From: an uncultured Balneola sp.
GTDB lineage: Bacteria > Bacteroidota > Rhodothermia > Balneolales > Balneolaceae
Length of the DNA stretch: 64,000 bases
Reading direction: 5' to 3'
Assembly (NCBI GenBank): GCA_902529365.1
Contig: CABZWK010000011.1
Coordinates: 1 to 64,000, forward strand
Shown: positions 38,873 to 49,763 of the stretch, in pieces
How positions within the stretch are numbered: position 1 is the first letter of the stretch
How the letters are laid out: every line of letters starts with the position of its first letter
The notes under the pieces: model-generated
The model's database searches: none
Told to the model about the DNA's origin: nothing
What the model saw: only the letters and a program-made list of their open reading frames with translations
Position numbers and translations under genes: made by a program

Positions 38873-40441
38873 ATGAAAGTCGAGAAAACAAACATAATCT
38901 ACTCTTTAGTTCTATCACTATTCATTCTTAGCCAGCCGTATTTACTAGCGCAGGCTACAAGTGAAGGCCTTCGGTTTACCCCTTCGATGAATATAGAAAA
39001 TGTGTTAGATATCGCTTCAAGCCCAAGCCATTTGTATGTTCTCTCAGAGCAAGAAGGATTAGCTGTTTTTAGAGTTACCAATGATAATACACAATGGTTA
39101 TATACCAATAGTGGGATGCAGCTACGTGGCAGTAAAATTACTTCGGATATTCGCTTTGCCTATTTATTTGGCAACGGAACACGATTGACTGTGTTAGAGC
39201 CTACCTCTGTGTTGGGTGTGTATTCATCCACCTATTTATCCAAAGAGCCAAGGGGGGTAGCCCGACTTCGTGACCATGTGTACCTAGCATTAGTAGACGA
39301 GGGTTTAGGGGTGTTAGGATTACAAAGTCCTGAAGCTTTTGATTCTCCTGTTGAATTCATTGCCAATGAATTACTCCAAAGAGAACCGGTGCTGGACGTG
39401 TTAAGTACACCTCGCTCGCAACAACTCTTTGTACTCAGCCCTGCTAAAGTTCATGATTTTTCGTGGACGGCGGATCAAGATACCCTAGAATGGGTTAGTT
39501 CCATTGACATCAATCAAGCTATTGTTCATTTGCACTTGGTTGATAATGAATTGTTTGGGAGTAGTGAAGCAGGGGTGCTTTTTCGGATTGGCGAAAATGG
39601 CTCTAGCTCACGATTAGCTGATATTGGTACTGCTATAGTGGATGTTATTAAATACCAAGACACCTATTTCATTGAAAGCTCTAAAAAAGAAATTTGGCTG
39701 TTACATGATAATGAAGTAACCCCTTGGAAGATGGATACTGGGGCTAATTACAAGTTGACAGGAAGTGCAGATCAATTGTGGCTTCATGAATTTGGTGCTA
39801 TTGGAAAAGTGAATGTTGGCTTTGACCGAAGTGAGGTGTCTGAATCAGCAGATACAAAACCACTCCCAAATTCACTCACACTCCTACCCTATGAACCTAA
39901 AATAGTACCCTACCCAAATCCTATTCTTTTTGGTGTACAAGTCTCAGAAGATTGGCCCACTGAAGCACTTAGATTTAGTGTTAAAGGAGCACCTAGTGGA
40001 ATGAAAGTAAAAGGCCAGGGAATATTTTGGCAGCCCCAATTCAATCAAATCGGTATTCATCGATTGCAAATCATAGCTCAAAGTTCTACTGGGTTGCTGG
40101 ATAGTACCTTTATACAATTAGACATCACCAGTTTTAACAACCCTCCTAGAATAAGCCCTATTCGTACCAGTACATTAATTATGGGAGATCCATACACGGT
40201 TAACTATACAGCTATGGATCCAGAAGCTAAGCATAGTCAAGAATCATTGATTCGCTTTTTGGGGGTTGATCTACCGGAGGGTGCACGCTTAAATGAAAAA
40301 AGTGGGCAACTCACTTGGACTCCGGGTGAGAAAGATTTGGGCGTTCACCGATTCAAAGTCATAGCAACGGATGCCTTAGGCGCTGCCAGCTCGGTTGAGG
40401 TAGAGTTAAAGGTAATCGATTTGCCAAGGGATAACAATTAG
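38873..40441 (+). CDS. exported protein with beta-propeller-like N-terminus and cadherin/Ig-like C-terminal repeats
   Basis: Start moved from 38738 to 38873 because MKVEKTNIIYSLVLSLFILSQPYLLAQ is a signal peptide; C-terminal FTVNYTAMDPEAK-type and LNEKSGQLTWTPGEKDLGVHRFKVIATDALGA repeats. Confidence 0.7.
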   Translation: MKVEKTNIIYSLVLSLFILSQPYLLAQATSEGLRFTPSMNIENVLDIASSPSHLYVLSEQEGLAVFRVTNDNTQWLYTNSGMQLRGSKITSDIRFAYLFGNGTRLTVLEPTSVLGVYSSTYLSKEPRGVARLRDHVYLALVDEGLGVLGLQSPEAFDSPVEFIANELLQREPVLDVLSTPRSQQLFVLSPAKVHDFSWTADQDTLEWVSSIDINQAIVHLHLVDNELFGSSEAGVLFRIGENGSSSRLADIGTAIVDVIKYQDTYFIESSKKEIWLLHDNEVTPWKMDTGANYKLTGSADQLWLHEFGAIGKVNVGFDRSEVSESADTKPLPNSLTLLPYEPKIVPYPNPILFGVQVSEDWPTEALRFSVKGAPSGMKVKGQGIFWQPQFNQIGIHRLQIIAQSSTGLLDSTFIQLDITSFNNPPRISPIRTSTLIMGDPYTVNYTAMDPEAKHSQESLIRFLGVDLPEGARLNEKSGQLTWTPGEKDLGVHRFKVIATDALGAASSVEVELKVIDLPRDNN

Positions 40442-40449
40442 ACAGAAGC

Positions 40450-41559
40450 ATGACTAAATCCGAAATGGATACCCTTTTCGACTCTAATTGTGCCGAACAC
40501 CTATTATCGTGGTTTGACAACAACAAAAGAAGTATGCCGTGGCGAGATTCCAAAGACCCTTATGCTATTTGGATCTCAGAAATAATGTTGCAACAAACCA
40601 GAGTAGATCAGGCACTTCCTTATTTTAATCGATTTATTACGGCCTTTCCAAGTGTTCATGACTTGGCTTCAGCGTCCACTCAACAGGTTTTAAAACAGTG
40701 GGAAGGACTTGGATATTACAGTAGGGCAAGAAATATTCACAAAACAGCCAAGATAGTGGTAGATGACTATGCTGGTTCACTTCCTAAGGAATATAAGGAG
40801 CTGCTAATACTCCCAGGAATAGGACCTTATACTGCAGCAGCTGTTGCAAGTATTGCCTTTGGATTAGAACATGCGGTGATGGATGGAAATGTAATCCGAA
40901 CCGTTACGCGATTTTGTGGGATTGAACAGGACACCCGAAAAACAGGTACCCGAAAACTAGTTCAGCAGGAAGTAGATGACTGGATAAAAGGACAACCACC
41001 CGCCGACTTCAATCAAGCCATGATGGAATTAGGGTCTATGGTATGCACCCCTAACAAACCATCTTGTGAAACCTGCCCTCTCGCATCAAAATGTATCGCG
41101 TACCGAACTGCCAAGACCGAGCAAATACCTTACACTTCAAAAAAAGCAAAGCGACCGCATCAAGACATTTCGGTAGCTATTATTATAAATGATAAAGAAG
41201 AGGTGCTAATTGCCCAACGCCCTGAAAATATTATGCTAGGTGGTTTATGGGAATTCCCCGGTGGAAAAAAAGAAACTAACGAAACCAGCATAGAAGCACT
41301 GCATAGAGAAACTCAAGAAGAGTTAGGTATAGAAATCAGTGTAATAGAAGAGTTTATGAGCTTAAAACATGCCTATTCACACTTTACTATAACCCTGAAC
41401 GCTTATCTTTGTGTATTGAAGCCAACCAAGACACGGCAAACCCCAACAGCCAAAGCAAGCGAACAAATTAAGTGGGTTTCAATTCAGGATTTAAATAATT
41501 ACCCTTTCCCAAAGGCGAATAAGACCTTAACTCTTACCCTGATGAAGCGATTTGCGTAA
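40450..41559 (+). CDS. mutY: A/G-specific adenine glycosylase
   Basis: MPWRDSKDPYAIWISEIMLQQTRV, LPGIGPYTAAAVASIAF, C-X6-C-X2-C-X5-C cluster (CTPNKPSCETCPLASKC), C-terminal NUDIX-like domain. Confidence 0.96.
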   Translation: MTKSEMDTLFDSNCAEHLLSWFDNNKRSMPWRDSKDPYAIWISEIMLQQTRVDQALPYFNRFITAFPSVHDLASASTQQVLKQWEGLGYYSRARNIHKTAKIVVDDYAGSLPKEYKELLILPGIGPYTAAAVASIAFGLEHAVMDGNVIRTVTRFCGIEQDTRKTGTRKLVQQEVDDWIKGQPPADFNQAMMELGSMVCTPNKPSCETCPLASKCIAYRTAKTEQIPYTSKKAKRPHQDISVAIIINDKEEVLIAQRPENIMLGGLWEFPGGKKETNETSIEALHRETQEELGIEISVIEEFMSLKHAYSHFTITLNAYLCVLKPTKTRQTPTAKASEQIKWVSIQDLNNYPFPKANKTLTLTLMKRFA

Positions 41560-42370
41560 ACGATCAAAAAAATACTTATTCCTCCTTAAGCCTGTTTTAG
41601 ATCAATGGGTATCGAGAATGGAGGTTCCAGCGTATATAAAAGATGATCCTATTCAATTTTTACATGCTTTTGAAGATGCAGAAGAAATAAATGTAGCTGG
41701 TTTTTTTGCGGCTACAATGGCATGGGGTAAGCGCTCTATCGTCATTTCAAAGGTGGATGATTTAATGTCGAGAATGGCGTATAGACCACTAGATTTTATA
41801 GGTAATTTTACGGAATCAGATGCGCGTAGATTAACGGGCTTTAAACATAGAACCTTTAATTCCAAGGATATGTATTGGTTGATTAAAACCATGCAGCAAA
41901 TCCTTATTCACTTTACCACCTTTGAAGCCTTTTGGGCAAATTGTTTGACTATTTCGACAGCGAAAAATCGTCCTTTAATGGGAGTCTTCTACGAAGAATT
42001 TTTCGGTTTTTTTCCTGAAATACCAGCTCGAACCCGTAGGCATATTTCTAATCCTGAAAAAGGGGGATCATGCAAACGGCTCTACATGTATCTACGCTGG
42101 ACAATTAGAGGGGGCCCAGTAGACGTGGGAAGTATGAACTTTATGCCTCCTTCCCAAATTTATATCCCATTAGATGTTCATGTGGCTAGACAGAGTAGAA
42201 AGCTTGGTTTAATTACCCGAAATCAAAATGACTGGAAGGCGGTAGAAGAATTACAGGAACAACTTCTATTACTAGACCCACTTGACCCTTCCAAATATGA
42301 TTATGCTTTATTTGGTTTAGGGTTACATCCTCATTGGTTAGATAAAAAATGGATTTTAAATCACCTCTAA
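41552..42370 (+). CDS. TIGR02757 / DUF2400 family protein
   Basis: MNFMPPSQIYIPLDVHVARQSRKLGL, DPLDPSKYDYALFGLG; overlaps mutY end by 8 bp. Confidence 0.88.
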   Translation: MRKRSKKYLFLLKPVLDQWVSRMEVPAYIKDDPIQFLHAFEDAEEINVAGFFAATMAWGKRSIVISKVDDLMSRMAYRPLDFIGNFTESDARRLTGFKHRTFNSKDMYWLIKTMQQILIHFTTFEAFWANCLTISTAKNRPLMGVFYEEFFGFFPEIPARTRRHISNPEKGGSCKRLYMYLRWTIRGGPVDVGSMNFMPPSQIYIPLDVHVARQSRKLGLITRNQNDWKAVEELQEQLLLLDPLDPSKYDYALFGLGLHPHWLDKKWILNHL

Positions 42371-42516
42371 TGGTTCTATGCTATCTGTGATATCTGTTTA
42401 CATAGGGTTTCCTTTCGTTATTTGAATATAGAACTGTTTTTTATCTAGAAGAAAAAAACCATATATTTAAGTCTCTCAATAATGAGAAATAATACAATGA
42501 AAGGAAGTGAGGCTCA

Positions 42517-42711
42517 ATGCTAGGCGTTGAAGTTAAAGACAACGAAAGCGTTGAACGCGCGATTAATCGTTTCAAAAAGATGGTGACTCGTTCTCGTATT
42601 CTTAATGAATTTAAGGATCGTCAACAGTTCACAAAACCATCTATTGAACGACGGGAAGCCATGAAAAAGGCCGTCCGTGAGCAGCGTCGACGTCAACGAG
42701 AAAACTTCTAG
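42517..42711 (+). CDS. rpsU: 30S ribosomal protein S21
   Basis: MLGVEVKDNESVERAINRFKKMVTRSRILNEFKDRQQFTKPSIERREAMKKAVREQRRRQ. Confidence 0.95.
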   Translation: MLGVEVKDNESVERAINRFKKMVTRSRILNEFKDRQQFTKPSIERREAMKKAVREQRRRQRENF

Positions 42712-42738
42712 TTTCTCTCAAGATTGTTATCACATAGA

Positions 42739-42767
42739 AGTCCTGGTTTATCTAGGGCTTTTTTTTT
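42739..42767 (+). terminator. rpsU terminator
   Basis: Hairpin AGTCCTGG...CTAGGGCT (G-U wobbles) followed by a run of nine Ts; overlaps the 3' end of convergent radA. Confidence 0.75.
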
Positions 42768-44109
42768 GCCCAAAACTATTCAGTATATCCTTTAGGTGAG
42801 AAGGCTTGTTGTTTGAGTGATGTTGGTCCTTAGCCCAACTATGAATATACCCTAGTTTTTCAGCTTCTTTTATACGCCTTTCCAATTGGCCAACCCGCCT
42901 TAGTTCCCCACCTAATCCTACTTCACCCAACCAAAGTTGATTATTATCCAAAGCTATATCCAATAAGGATGATACCAAAGCCATACAAAGCGAAAGATCG
43001 GCTGCTGGATCTTTTATTTTTAAACCACCAGCGGCATTAACATACACATCTTTATCCGAAAATTTAAACCCAGTACGTTTTTCTAAAACCGCCAAAAGTA
43101 ATAAGACACGGTTGCGATCCATACCGTTGACGGTGCGTTGTGGTGTCCCATAGGCACTAGGACTAACCAATGCTTGAAGTTCAACCAATATAGGTTGGCT
43201 TCCCTCCATTATACAACCAATGGCACTGCCAGATACTTCTTGATTTCGTTCTGCTAAAAAATAGGCAGAAGGATTAGGAACCTGATCCAAACCATCCTGC
43301 TTCATCTCGAAAACCCCTACCTCATGAGCTGGCCCAAATCTATTTTTTATACTTCGTAACAGACGATAGGTATAATGATCGTCCCCTTCAAAACTAAGCA
43401 CGGTATCTACCATGTGTTCTAACACCCGAGGACCTGCGATATCCCCTTCTTTAGTAATGTGGCCAATTATCATAATTGATAAACTGGATTTTTTGGCCAA
43501 TTGTTGAAGCAAAGCAGCGCACTCTTTTACCTGAGCAACACTACCTGGCATGCTACTTAACTGGTCTCTGTAAACAGTTTGAATGGAATCAACTATGAGT
43601 AAATCAGGTTGCAACTTTTGAGCCTGCTCAATGATGGATTCGATGCGTGTCTCGTTGATTAACCATAGTTTTTCAGAGGTGACCCCCATGCGTTTGGCTC
43701 GTTGTTTAATCTGCATGACAGATTCTTCACCAGCACAATATAAAATAGACAAGTTTGGTTCGGCCTTAGCTATTTGAAGAGTGAGCGTACTTTTACCGAC
43801 CCCAGGAGCTCCACCAATGAGCACATAGGATCCTCTCATACATCCACCTCCCAACACCCTGTCAAATTCAGCAATTCCAGTTTGAAATCGAGATGCCTCC
43901 GTAGCCGTAATCTCGTTGAGCGTTTGGGGTTTAGGTGCTTCTTCTGGCTCTAATCCTGCGATTTTAGCTTTGTGCGGCTTAGTTGAACCCGTTATTTTTT
44001 CTTGCTCGACGAAACTATTCCACTCTTTACACCCTGGACAACTTCCTAGCCACTTGGGCGATTCATGCCCACATGAGGTGCATACAAAAATTTGATTCGA
44101 TTTAGCCAT
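42748..44109 (-). CDS. radA: DNA repair protein RadA
   Basis: N-terminal zinc finger CTSCGHESPKWLGSCPGC, Walker A GGAPGVGKST, KNRFG motif, Lon-like C-terminus. Confidence 0.96.
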   Translation of the reverse strand: MAKSNQIFVCTSCGHESPKWLGSCPGCKEWNSFVEQEKITGSTKPHKAKIAGLEPEEAPKPQTLNEITATEASRFQTGIAEFDRVLGGGCMRGSYVLIGGAPGVGKSTLTLQIAKAEPNLSILYCAGEESVMQIKQRAKRMGVTSEKLWLINETRIESIIEQAQKLQPDLLIVDSIQTVYRDQLSSMPGSVAQVKECAALLQQLAKKSSLSIMIIGHITKEGDIAGPRVLEHMVDTVLSFEGDDHYTYRLLRSIKNRFGPAHEVGVFEMKQDGLDQVPNPSAYFLAERNQEVSGSAIGCIMEGSQPILVELQALVSPSAYGTPQRTVNGMDRNRVLLLLAVLEKRTGFKFSDKDVYVNAAGGLKIKDPAADLSLCMALVSSLLDIALDNNQLWLGEVGLGGELRRVGQLERRIKEAEKLGYIHSWAKDQHHSNNKPSHLKDILNSFGQKKSPR

Positions 44110-44211
44110 AAATAATAATAGAATAGTTATACACTCAATTTTCCTTAATCAGATAGCTTGAGTAGGTTCATCTACAATGATAAAGAGTTTTAACACCTAA
44201 ACTACTTACTC

Positions 44212-45252
44212 TTAGTTGCTTTTATATTCATATACTTCTTGGTTTACATACCAAGTAGTAGCCATCATTCCCATCGCTATGGTAATGTAATAGCTAATAA
44301 TACGCCATAGAAATAATGCCAGACCAATAAAAGCTTCCCTTGAAATTAGTGGACCTTGAAATAAAACAAAGAGTCCTTCAACTCCACCGCTACCACCAGG
44401 AGTTGGTACTACCAAAAAGGCTAGATTCATCGCCAAACTTCGTAATACTGAAAGTAGTTCTGGTGCTGGCAACAAACTGAGTATTACAATAGGTGCAAGT
44501 GCAACTCTAGCTAGCCATGACATAGTGGAGTAAAAAAAAGCTTGTAACAGAAAACGAAATGGCATTGCTTTGAGCTGATGAGCATATTGTTCAAGGTTTT
44601 GTGCTTCAGAATGTATTTTATCCCTGTGTTTCCTAAGGAATGGTAATTTTGCAAACCACCTGATAATTTTTGAAATAGCTGATGGTTTAATTAAAACTCC
44701 ATATGCGAGTACACCAGCGTAAGAAAGCAAGGAAACGTACAAAATAAGCATGGATGCCTCACCCAGAAAACCCACCGACGGCGGAACTACATCCATATAG
44801 ATACCGGCCACAAGTAAGATTGGGATAGCGATGGCAAACCAGATTTGATCCAATAATACACTATATAATATGATCGCGGTAGACTCACCTAATCGTAGTC
44901 CTTCTTTGGTCATAGCATAAGTTGCCATAGGGGCACCACCTATGGTAGATGGGGTAACTGCTGAGGTAAAGTCCCAGCTCAATTGGACCCTAAATGCTCC
45001 TAACCAACTAATAACTCCCGCAGATAAAAATCGAATTTTTGCTGCAGAAAACCATACCCTCAAGAATGAAACTACCAAAGCAATGCCTAGCCCAGGGAGT
45101 CTTTTGGGTGCTAAGTACGCTAGAATGCCGGGGGTATAGGTATACCAAATGACTCCAGCCATTGTCAAAAGACTCAGGGAAATAGAAAAGAACAGATATT
45201 TTTTTGAGATTATCTGTTTTGGACTATCTACATTTTGCTTTATTTGACTCAT
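44212..45252 (-). CDS. lysylphosphatidylglycerol synthase TM-like (flippase-like, UPF0104) membrane protein
   Basis: Multi-TM with TPSTIGGAPMATYAM and VPTPGGSGGVEGLFVLF motifs. Confidence 0.88.
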   Translation of the reverse strand: MSQIKQNVDSPKQIISKKYLFFSISLSLLTMAGVIWYTYTPGILAYLAPKRLPGLGIALVVSFLRVWFSAAKIRFLSAGVISWLGAFRVQLSWDFTSAVTPSTIGGAPMATYAMTKEGLRLGESTAIILYSVLLDQIWFAIAIPILLVAGIYMDVVPPSVGFLGEASMLILYVSLLSYAGVLAYGVLIKPSAISKIIRWFAKLPFLRKHRDKIHSEAQNLEQYAHQLKAMPFRFLLQAFFYSTMSWLARVALAPIVILSLLPAPELLSVLRSLAMNLAFLVVPTPGGSGGVEGLFVLFQGPLISREAFIGLALFLWRIISYYITIAMGMMATTWYVNQEVYEYKSN

Positions 45253-45269
45253 ACTACAGTATAAAAAAA

Positions 45270-45295
45270 AGCCTTGCAGGAAACTCTACAAGGCT
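45270..45295 (-). terminator. terminator downstream of the aldolase gene
   Basis: AGCCTTG...CAAGGCT stem with minus-strand T run (complement of ataaaaaaaa). Confidence 0.75.
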
Positions 45296-45365
45296 AAAAA
45301 AAATAGCTTTGTGAATTAGGTTAACCACCCAAATTCACATACGCTCTGTTTAGGTGAATTAACTT

Positions 45366-46436
45366 TTACGCAATATCCACTTCTTTGTTTAAATATACAT
45401 CCTGAATCATATTCAGAAGTTGTACACCCTCACCAATTGGACGTTGGAATGCTTTACGACCACTAATGAGTCCCATTCCTCCTGCTCGTTTGTTAATTAC
45501 CGCTGTTTTAACCGCATCGGCAAAATCATTTGAGCCGGAAGCTCCTCCAGAGTTGATTAGACCTGCACGTCCCATAAACGAATTAACTACTTGGTAGCGG
45601 GTTAAATCGATCGGATGCTCGGATGTTAATTCAGAATAAATGCGCTCGTCTAATTTACCATATGACGAATTGCCCGCATTTAAAGCCTTGTAACCACCAT
45701 TATTGGTAGGTTGCTTTTGTTTAACAATATCGGCACCAATAGTTGATCCAATATGATTTGCCTGGCCCGTTAAGTCAGCTGAGGTGTGATAGTCAACCCC
45801 GTCCACTTTGAATGCATCATTACGGGTATAACACCAGAGTATGGTAGCCATTCCTAATTCATGTGCATATGCAAAAGCTTGGGCCACTTCTTGAATTTGC
45901 CGGTTAGATTCTTCTGATCCAAAATAGATTGTTGCACCCACTGCTGCAGCACCCATATCATAAGCCTGATCAATAGTACCAAACATAATTTGATCAAAGG
46001 TGTTAGGATAAGTAAGTAGTTCATTGTGATTGATCTTCACAATAAAAGGGATTTTATGCGCATACTTACGAGAAACGGAACGTAACGCACCAAAGGTCGA
46101 TGCTACACCATTGCAACCCGCTTCAACGGCTAAGTTTACAATATTTTCAGGATCAAAGTAGTCCGGATTTTTTGCAAATGAAGCGCCCGCAGAATGCTCA
46201 ATTCCTTGATCAACAGGCAGTATAGATAGGTATCCTGTCCCCCCGAGTCGACCCGATTCCATAAGCCATTGTAGGTTTCCTAATACTCTATTGTTTCGAT
46301 CAGAATGATAGCAAACCTGATCTACATAGTCGGGAGTAGGTTGGATTAATTGATCTTTTGTAACTGTTTTACTGGTGTGATTTAGCAAGTAGGAGGCATC
46401 ATCGCCCAGTAATTCTTCAATCTTCGATATATCCAT
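45366..46436 (-). CDS. fbaB: class I fructose-bisphosphate aldolase (DhnA type)
   Basis: [36 protein letters not shown] phosphate-binding region. Confidence 0.92.
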   Translation of the reverse strand: MDISKIEELLGDDASYLLNHTSKTVTKDQLIQPTPDYVDQVCYHSDRNNRVLGNLQWLMESGRLGGTGYLSILPVDQGIEHSAGASFAKNPDYFDPENIVNLAVEAGCNGVASTFGALRSVSRKYAHKIPFIVKINHNELLTYPNTFDQIMFGTIDQAYDMGAAAVGATIYFGSEESNRQIQEVAQAFAYAHELGMATILWCYTRNDAFKVDGVDYHTSADLTGQANHIGSTIGADIVKQKQPTNNGGYKALNAGNSSYGKLDERIYSELTSEHPIDLTRYQVVNSFMGRAGLINSGGASGSNDFADAVKTAVINKRAGGMGLISGRKAFQRPIGEGVQLLNMIQDVYLNKEVDIA

Positions 46437-46566
46437 GAGTGTATGTTTAACTTATTGTACTAAATAGGGTAAAAATATAGGAGTATTACAGTCAAATGAC
46501 TAACAGAAATCCCAAGTTATGTTGAGAAGCTTAAGATAGAATAGTAGATATTCGTATCTTAGGAGC

Positions 46567-47577
46567 ATGAGTAAAGAAGATTTTTTCGAAAGCCTACTTG
46601 GTAAACAAGACCGTCCCTTATTTTTAGCTCCTATGGAGGATGTTTCAGATGCTCCATTTCGGCAAATTTGTCGCAACATGGGGGCTAGTATGGTCTTTAC
46701 TGAATTTATCAGCTCCGAAGCACTCATCCGCGATTCTGACATTGCCCTGCACAAAATGAGTTTTAAAGAAGCTGAACGCCCTTTAGGAATTCAAATTTTT
46801 GGCGGACGTGAAGAGGCTATGTATGGAGCTGCTAAAGTTGCCGAAGCAAGTAACCCAGATGTAGTAGATATAAATTTTGGGTGTCCGGTGTATAAAGTAG
46901 TCAACAAAGGTGCTGGAGCAGCATGTTTAAAAGACATAGACATGATGGAGCGCATGGCTGGTACAGTGGTTGATGCGGTTGATAACAAACCTGTTACTGT
47001 CAAAACTCGTTTAGGTTGGGACGAAAACTCAATCCGTATACAAGAGGTAGCGCTTATGCTGCAATCGGTTGGAGTGAAGGCCTTAACTGTTCATGCCAGA
47101 ACACGAGCCCAAAAATACAAAGGCGAAGCAGATTGGAACTGGCTCAAGAAGCTCAAAAATACCCCTGGATTACATATCCCCATCATTGGTAATGGCGATG
47201 TAACTAGTCCTGAATTGGCTGCAAAATTATTTAGCGAAATTGGTGTAGATGCTGTGATGATTGGCCGTGGAGCAATAGGAAATCCATGGATTTTCAAGCA
47301 AACTCGATCATATCTAGATCAAGGCAGATATTCTGCTGACATACCCCTTCGAGAGCGTCTTGAGGTCTGCGCTAAACAGCTTCAGTTGTCCGTCGAACAC
47401 CAAGGTGAACGTTATGGTGTTATCATTATGAAAAAACACTACGGTCAATACCTAAAAGGAATTCGCAATAGCAAGAAACTCCGAATGGAATTAATGCAGC
47501 ACAATACTATGGAACCTATACTTGAACGCTTACTTAATTATACCGAGGAAGAGCATTTCTTTGTAAGCACTGTTTAA
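46567..47577 (+). CDS. dusB: tRNA-dihydrouridine synthase
   Basis: LAPMEDVSDAPFRQICRNMGA, DINFGCPVYKVVNKGAGAACLKD, TVHARTRAQKYKGEADW, MIGRGAIGNPWIF. Confidence 0.95.
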   Translation: MSKEDFFESLLGKQDRPLFLAPMEDVSDAPFRQICRNMGASMVFTEFISSEALIRDSDIALHKMSFKEAERPLGIQIFGGREEAMYGAAKVAEASNPDVVDINFGCPVYKVVNKGAGAACLKDIDMMERMAGTVVDAVDNKPVTVKTRLGWDENSIRIQEVALMLQSVGVKALTVHARTRAQKYKGEADWNWLKKLKNTPGLHIPIIGNGDVTSPELAAKLFSEIGVDAVMIGRGAIGNPWIFKQTRSYLDQGRYSADIPLRERLEVCAKQLQLSVEHQGERYGVIIMKKHYGQYLKGIRNSKKLRMELMQHNTMEPILERLLNYTEEEHFFVSTV

Positions 47578-47693
47578 TTGCTTTTGGAGCATTAGGTTTG
47601 AATTGTTAGGTTTCGAGTACTGGGTTAGAATAACTGAGTCTGAATAATTATGCTTGAAACATTAGCAGCTAAAACATTCTCCAAAAAAACCAG

Positions 47694-48962
47694 CTACAAA
47701 TATTCCCGGTCAATATACTTTTTTAAGATATCCGGTACTCTAACACGGCCGTTTTCGGTTTGATAGGTTTCAACTATGGCAGAAAGCACCCTAGGAAGCG
47801 CCAGCCCCGAGCCATTAAGAGTATGGACCATTTCGGTCTCTTTCTCCCCTTTTCTGTATCTAAGCTGCATTCTTCTAGCTTGAAATGCCTCAAAATTGGA
47901 ACAAGAACTTACTTCTAACCACCGTTGTTGACCTGGGCTCCAAACTTCTACATCATATTTCTTTGTTTGGGTGAAACCCATATCACCTGTACACATAAGT
48001 AATGTCTGGTAGGCTAAGCCTAGTTTTTGAAGTAGCGACTCCACATGTACCCGTAACTTTTCCAACGTTGCATACGACTCTTCTGGGTTAACAAAATGAA
48101 CTAGTTCAACCTTATCAAATTGATGCAACCTGTTTAATCCTCTTACGTCCTTGCCATACGACCCTGCCTCTCTTCTCCAACAGGGGGTGTGGCATACATA
48201 ATAAATCGGTAACTGTTCTTCAGAAAGTACCTCGTCCCGATGGAAGTTGGTTACTGGTACTTCAGCAGTGGGTATCGCAAAAAAAGCATCCCTTGGAATC
48301 TCATACATCATATCTTCCTTGTCAGGAATTTGACCAGTACCCCGAGCTGAATCCTCATTAATAAAGTAAGGAGCCTGCATTTCAATATAGCCTGCTTTAT
48401 TAGCCTCATCAATAAAAAAATGAATGAGCGTACGCTGCAACTGCGCTAGGGGTCCAAGGTAAAAAGGAAAACCTGCACCAGTAACCTTCACCCCTCGTTC
48501 AAAGTCCAACCACCCATGTCTCTCTAAGATATCCCAGTGCGGTTTTAGCCAAGATTGTGTATCGGGTGAACCCCAAGTACCGTACACTTGATTATCTTCT
48601 TCTGAATGTCCAATCGGAACACTTGAATGCGCAACATTAGGTATCCTAAGTAATAATGATGTACGCTCCTCAGCAATCACATTCAGCTGATCTTCCAATT
48701 TTTTGACTTCATCTTTAGATTTAGAAGTTTCCTGAATAATGGCTTGAGCTTCCTCCTTTTTACCACTTGCCATCAAAGCCCCAATTTGTTTTGCCGTCTT
48801 ATTACTATGAGCTCGAAGTATATCAACCTGATGAACCAATTGCCGCCACTGTTCATCTGTGTCAATGACTTGTTGAACAAGTTGAACATTCTTCTCCCCT
48901 TTGTTATTCATTGAATCTATGACTAACTCTGGATTTTCCTTTATAAATGTGATATCTAACAT
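47694..48962 (-). CDS. serS: seryl-tRNA synthetase
   Basis: N-terminal coiled coil, FFAIPTAEVPVTN, CFRREAG-like CWRREAGSYGKDVRGLNRLHQFDKVE, HTLNGSGLALPR. Confidence 0.97.
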   Translation of the reverse strand: MLDITFIKENPELVIDSMNNKGEKNVQLVQQVIDTDEQWRQLVHQVDILRAHSNKTAKQIGALMASGKKEEAQAIIQETSKSKDEVKKLEDQLNVIAEERTSLLLRIPNVAHSSVPIGHSEEDNQVYGTWGSPDTQSWLKPHWDILERHGWLDFERGVKVTGAGFPFYLGPLAQLQRTLIHFFIDEANKAGYIEMQAPYFINEDSARGTGQIPDKEDMMYEIPRDAFFAIPTAEVPVTNFHRDEVLSEEQLPIYYVCHTPCWRREAGSYGKDVRGLNRLHQFDKVELVHFVNPEESYATLEKLRVHVESLLQKLGLAYQTLLMCTGDMGFTQTKKYDVEVWSPGQQRWLEVSSCSNFEAFQARRMQLRYRKGEKETEMVHTLNGSGLALPRVLSAIVETYQTENGRVRVPDILKKYIDREYL

Positions 48963-49194
48963 GCTGCTTTAATTAAGTTACCGTTCAAAGATACAAGGTC
49001 TAGAAACATTTAGTTGAGCTTTTTTAACTTGTTAAAGATGTTAAAGTGATTCCCTTTTATTCACTACTTTTGTACTTTGTACATTAGAAATTTAGGAATG
49101 CAAACTTATATTATAGATTATTTAGGCAATTCAACACTCTTGCCAACCTAGGTAGGCGCTTAACCAACCATATATTTCCATCAAATAAACCGTC

Positions 49195-49683
49195 TTGACC
49201 ATGATACCACTACTTGACGATATTGACGTTAAAATTTTGAATCACTTACAAAAACATGGCAGAGCTCAGCGCAATAAAATTGCGGAACTAGTAAGTCTAT
49301 CTGTACCATCTGTTTCAGAGCGCATGAAAAAACTAGAAGAGCGTGGACTAATTAAGGGGTACCACGCTATTCTTAACGATAAAGATTTTCATTTTGATAT
49401 TAGTGCCTTTCTGTTTGTTCAGGTAGATGGTTCTGAGAATTACAGTAATTTTGTTGAAGAAACGTTGAGAGAATCTGAAATTTTAGAGTGCCACAGTATT
49501 ACCGGTGAGGGCTCACACCTATTAAAAGTGCGCACAAAGAACACGGCCTCATTCGAGCGTCTCCTATCACGTATTCAATCCTGGGATGGGGTGGACAAAA
49601 CTAGATCAAATTTGGTTCTTTCGAGTTTTAAGGAAACACGAAGCTTACCTATTGAGCAATCTACTGAATTATTAAAACGCTAG
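49195..49683 (+). CDS. Lrp/AsnC family transcriptional regulator
   Basis: DDIDVKILNHLQKHGRAQRNKIAELVSLSVPSVSERMKKLEERGLIKGYHAIL. Confidence 0.93.
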   Translation: MTMIPLLDDIDVKILNHLQKHGRAQRNKIAELVSLSVPSVSERMKKLEERGLIKGYHAILNDKDFHFDISAFLFVQVDGSENYSNFVEETLRESEILECHSITGEGSHLLKVRTKNTASFERLLSRIQSWDGVDKTRSNLVLSSFKETRSLPIEQSTELLKR

Positions 49684-49763
49684 TCTAGCCTCAGTAAGAG
49701 TCTTTTCTATCTTACCTCTGTAACAAATTTCGTATATTACGACATAATGTCATAATATTAGAT